From Lachnoclostridium sp. UBA1241 (GTDB lineage: Bacteria > Bacillota > Clostridia > Lachnospirales > Lachnospiraceae): DNA of 5,931 nt. The stretch spans positions 1 to 5,931 of the forward strand of contig DBWJ01000063.1 of assembly GCA_002308955.1 (NCBI GenBank), read 5' to 3'. Made by a program: the position numbers and the translations under genes. Under the pieces are notes generated by a model. It worked only from the letters and a program-made list of their open reading frames with translations. It did not search any database and was not told the origin of the DNA. Below are positions 5,553 through 5,931 of the stretch, piece by piece; the stretch's first letter is position 1; each line of letters opens with the position of its first letter.

Positions 5553-5931
5553 GCTTTTCTCATCCATTCGGGGAGGTCGGATTTCTGCTCGATGTCCTTA
5601 CAGATTATCTGCGTCCTCGCAGGGTCAATCTTATCCTTTTCTATGATCAGCTCGCCGATCTGCTCCGCGCGGACCACGCCGGAACCCGGATTAAACACGC
5701 TCTCCACCCGGGAGGTGATTTCCGCGTCCACATTCGAGTACTCGAACGCAAGCGTCGTATTGACGAGCTTACAGTTCTTCATTACAAGATTATCGATGTA
5801 GCACATGCCCTGCAGGCTCTCGATCGTGCAGTTCACAAGCGTCAGGTTCTTCGAATTCCAGCCGAGATACTCACCCGAGATGAAGGAATCGTAAACGGTG
5901 ATGTCCTCGCTGTTCCAGAACGCGTCCTTCG
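5549..5931 (-). CDS. DUF3737-family beta-helix protein, C-terminal 126 residues (5' end outside window)
   Basis: The minus-strand frame is open from the window edge to the TGA at 5551-5549. The visible part starts KDAFWNSEDITVYDS and continues GEYLGWNSKNLTLVNC, with short repeated units of the pattern N-hydrophobic-x-hydrophobic-x-N-C, including NLVMKNCKLVNTTLAFEYS, typical of a right-handed parallel beta-helix. The AFWNS, GEYLGW and LAFEYSNVDAEI blocks match what I know of DUF3737, whose members are about 280 residues, so somewhat over half is missing upstream. A GTG at 5836 could be taken as a start, but the homologous region extends through it to the edge, so it is internal. Function is unknown; these genes often sit beside MalY/PatB genes, and here the stop overlaps that start. 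No signal peptide can be judged because the N-terminus is absent. Confidence 0.87.
   Translation of the reverse strand, partial: KDAFWNSEDITVYDSFISGEYLGWNSKNLTLVNCTIESLQGMCYIDNLVMKNCKLVNTTLAFEYSNVDAEITSRVESVFNPGSGVVRAEQIGELIIEKDKIDPARTQIICKDIEQKSDLPEWMRKA

Noticed and set aside
5549..5836. GTG at 5836 as the start of the DUF3737 gene
   Set aside because: The reading frame and beta-helix homology continue upstream to the window edge, so this GTG is internal and the gene is simply truncated by the window.

Overview
The window looks like chromosomal DNA of a Gram-positive Clostridia-type bacterium, plausibly Lachnospiraceae or a relative. The evidence is moderate GC content, strong AGGAGG ribosome-binding sites close to the start codons, sigma-A type promoters, intrinsic terminators with T-tracts, a lipoprotein with a classic lipobox, and proteins of the kind common in gut Firmicutes. 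This placement is inference; there is no rRNA or marker gene here. All five genes lie on the minus strand, so transcription runs from high to low coordinates. Two genes are cut by the window edges.

In transcription order: (1) 5931-5549 is the C-terminal part of a DUF3737-family beta-helix protein. Its stop overlaps, as ATGA, the preferred start of (2) 5552-4383, a complete MalY/PatB-type PLP-dependent C-S lyase/aminotransferase with the PLP lysine and the usual motifs intact. (3) 4304-3582 encodes a 240-residue single-pass membrane protein of unknown function; it has its own promoter, whose -35 box overlaps the stop codon of the lyase gene. A strong terminator follows at 3505-3466. (4) 3419-1431 encodes a 662-residue lipoprotein of unknown function with a two-part extracytoplasmic region, followed by a terminator at 1417-1381. 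(5) 1235-1 is the N-terminal 411 codons of a TldD-family metalloprotease with its HEAVGH motif; it has a well-formed promoter (TTGAGA, 17 bp, TATAAT).

The DUF3737 and PatB genes form a translationally coupled pair. The membrane protein and lipoprotein both present soluble domains outside the membrane and may be part of one envelope function, but nothing in the sequence proves it. The tldD unit is independent; its partner tldE/pmbA, if present, would lie beyond base 1.

No mobile element, CRISPR array, tRNA, rRNA or clear defence or biosynthetic system is visible. The least explained parts are the two intergenic regions 1236-1430 and 3420-3581, which hold direct repeats, inverted repeats and a -10-like box inside a terminator hairpin, and the two uncharacterised envelope proteins.
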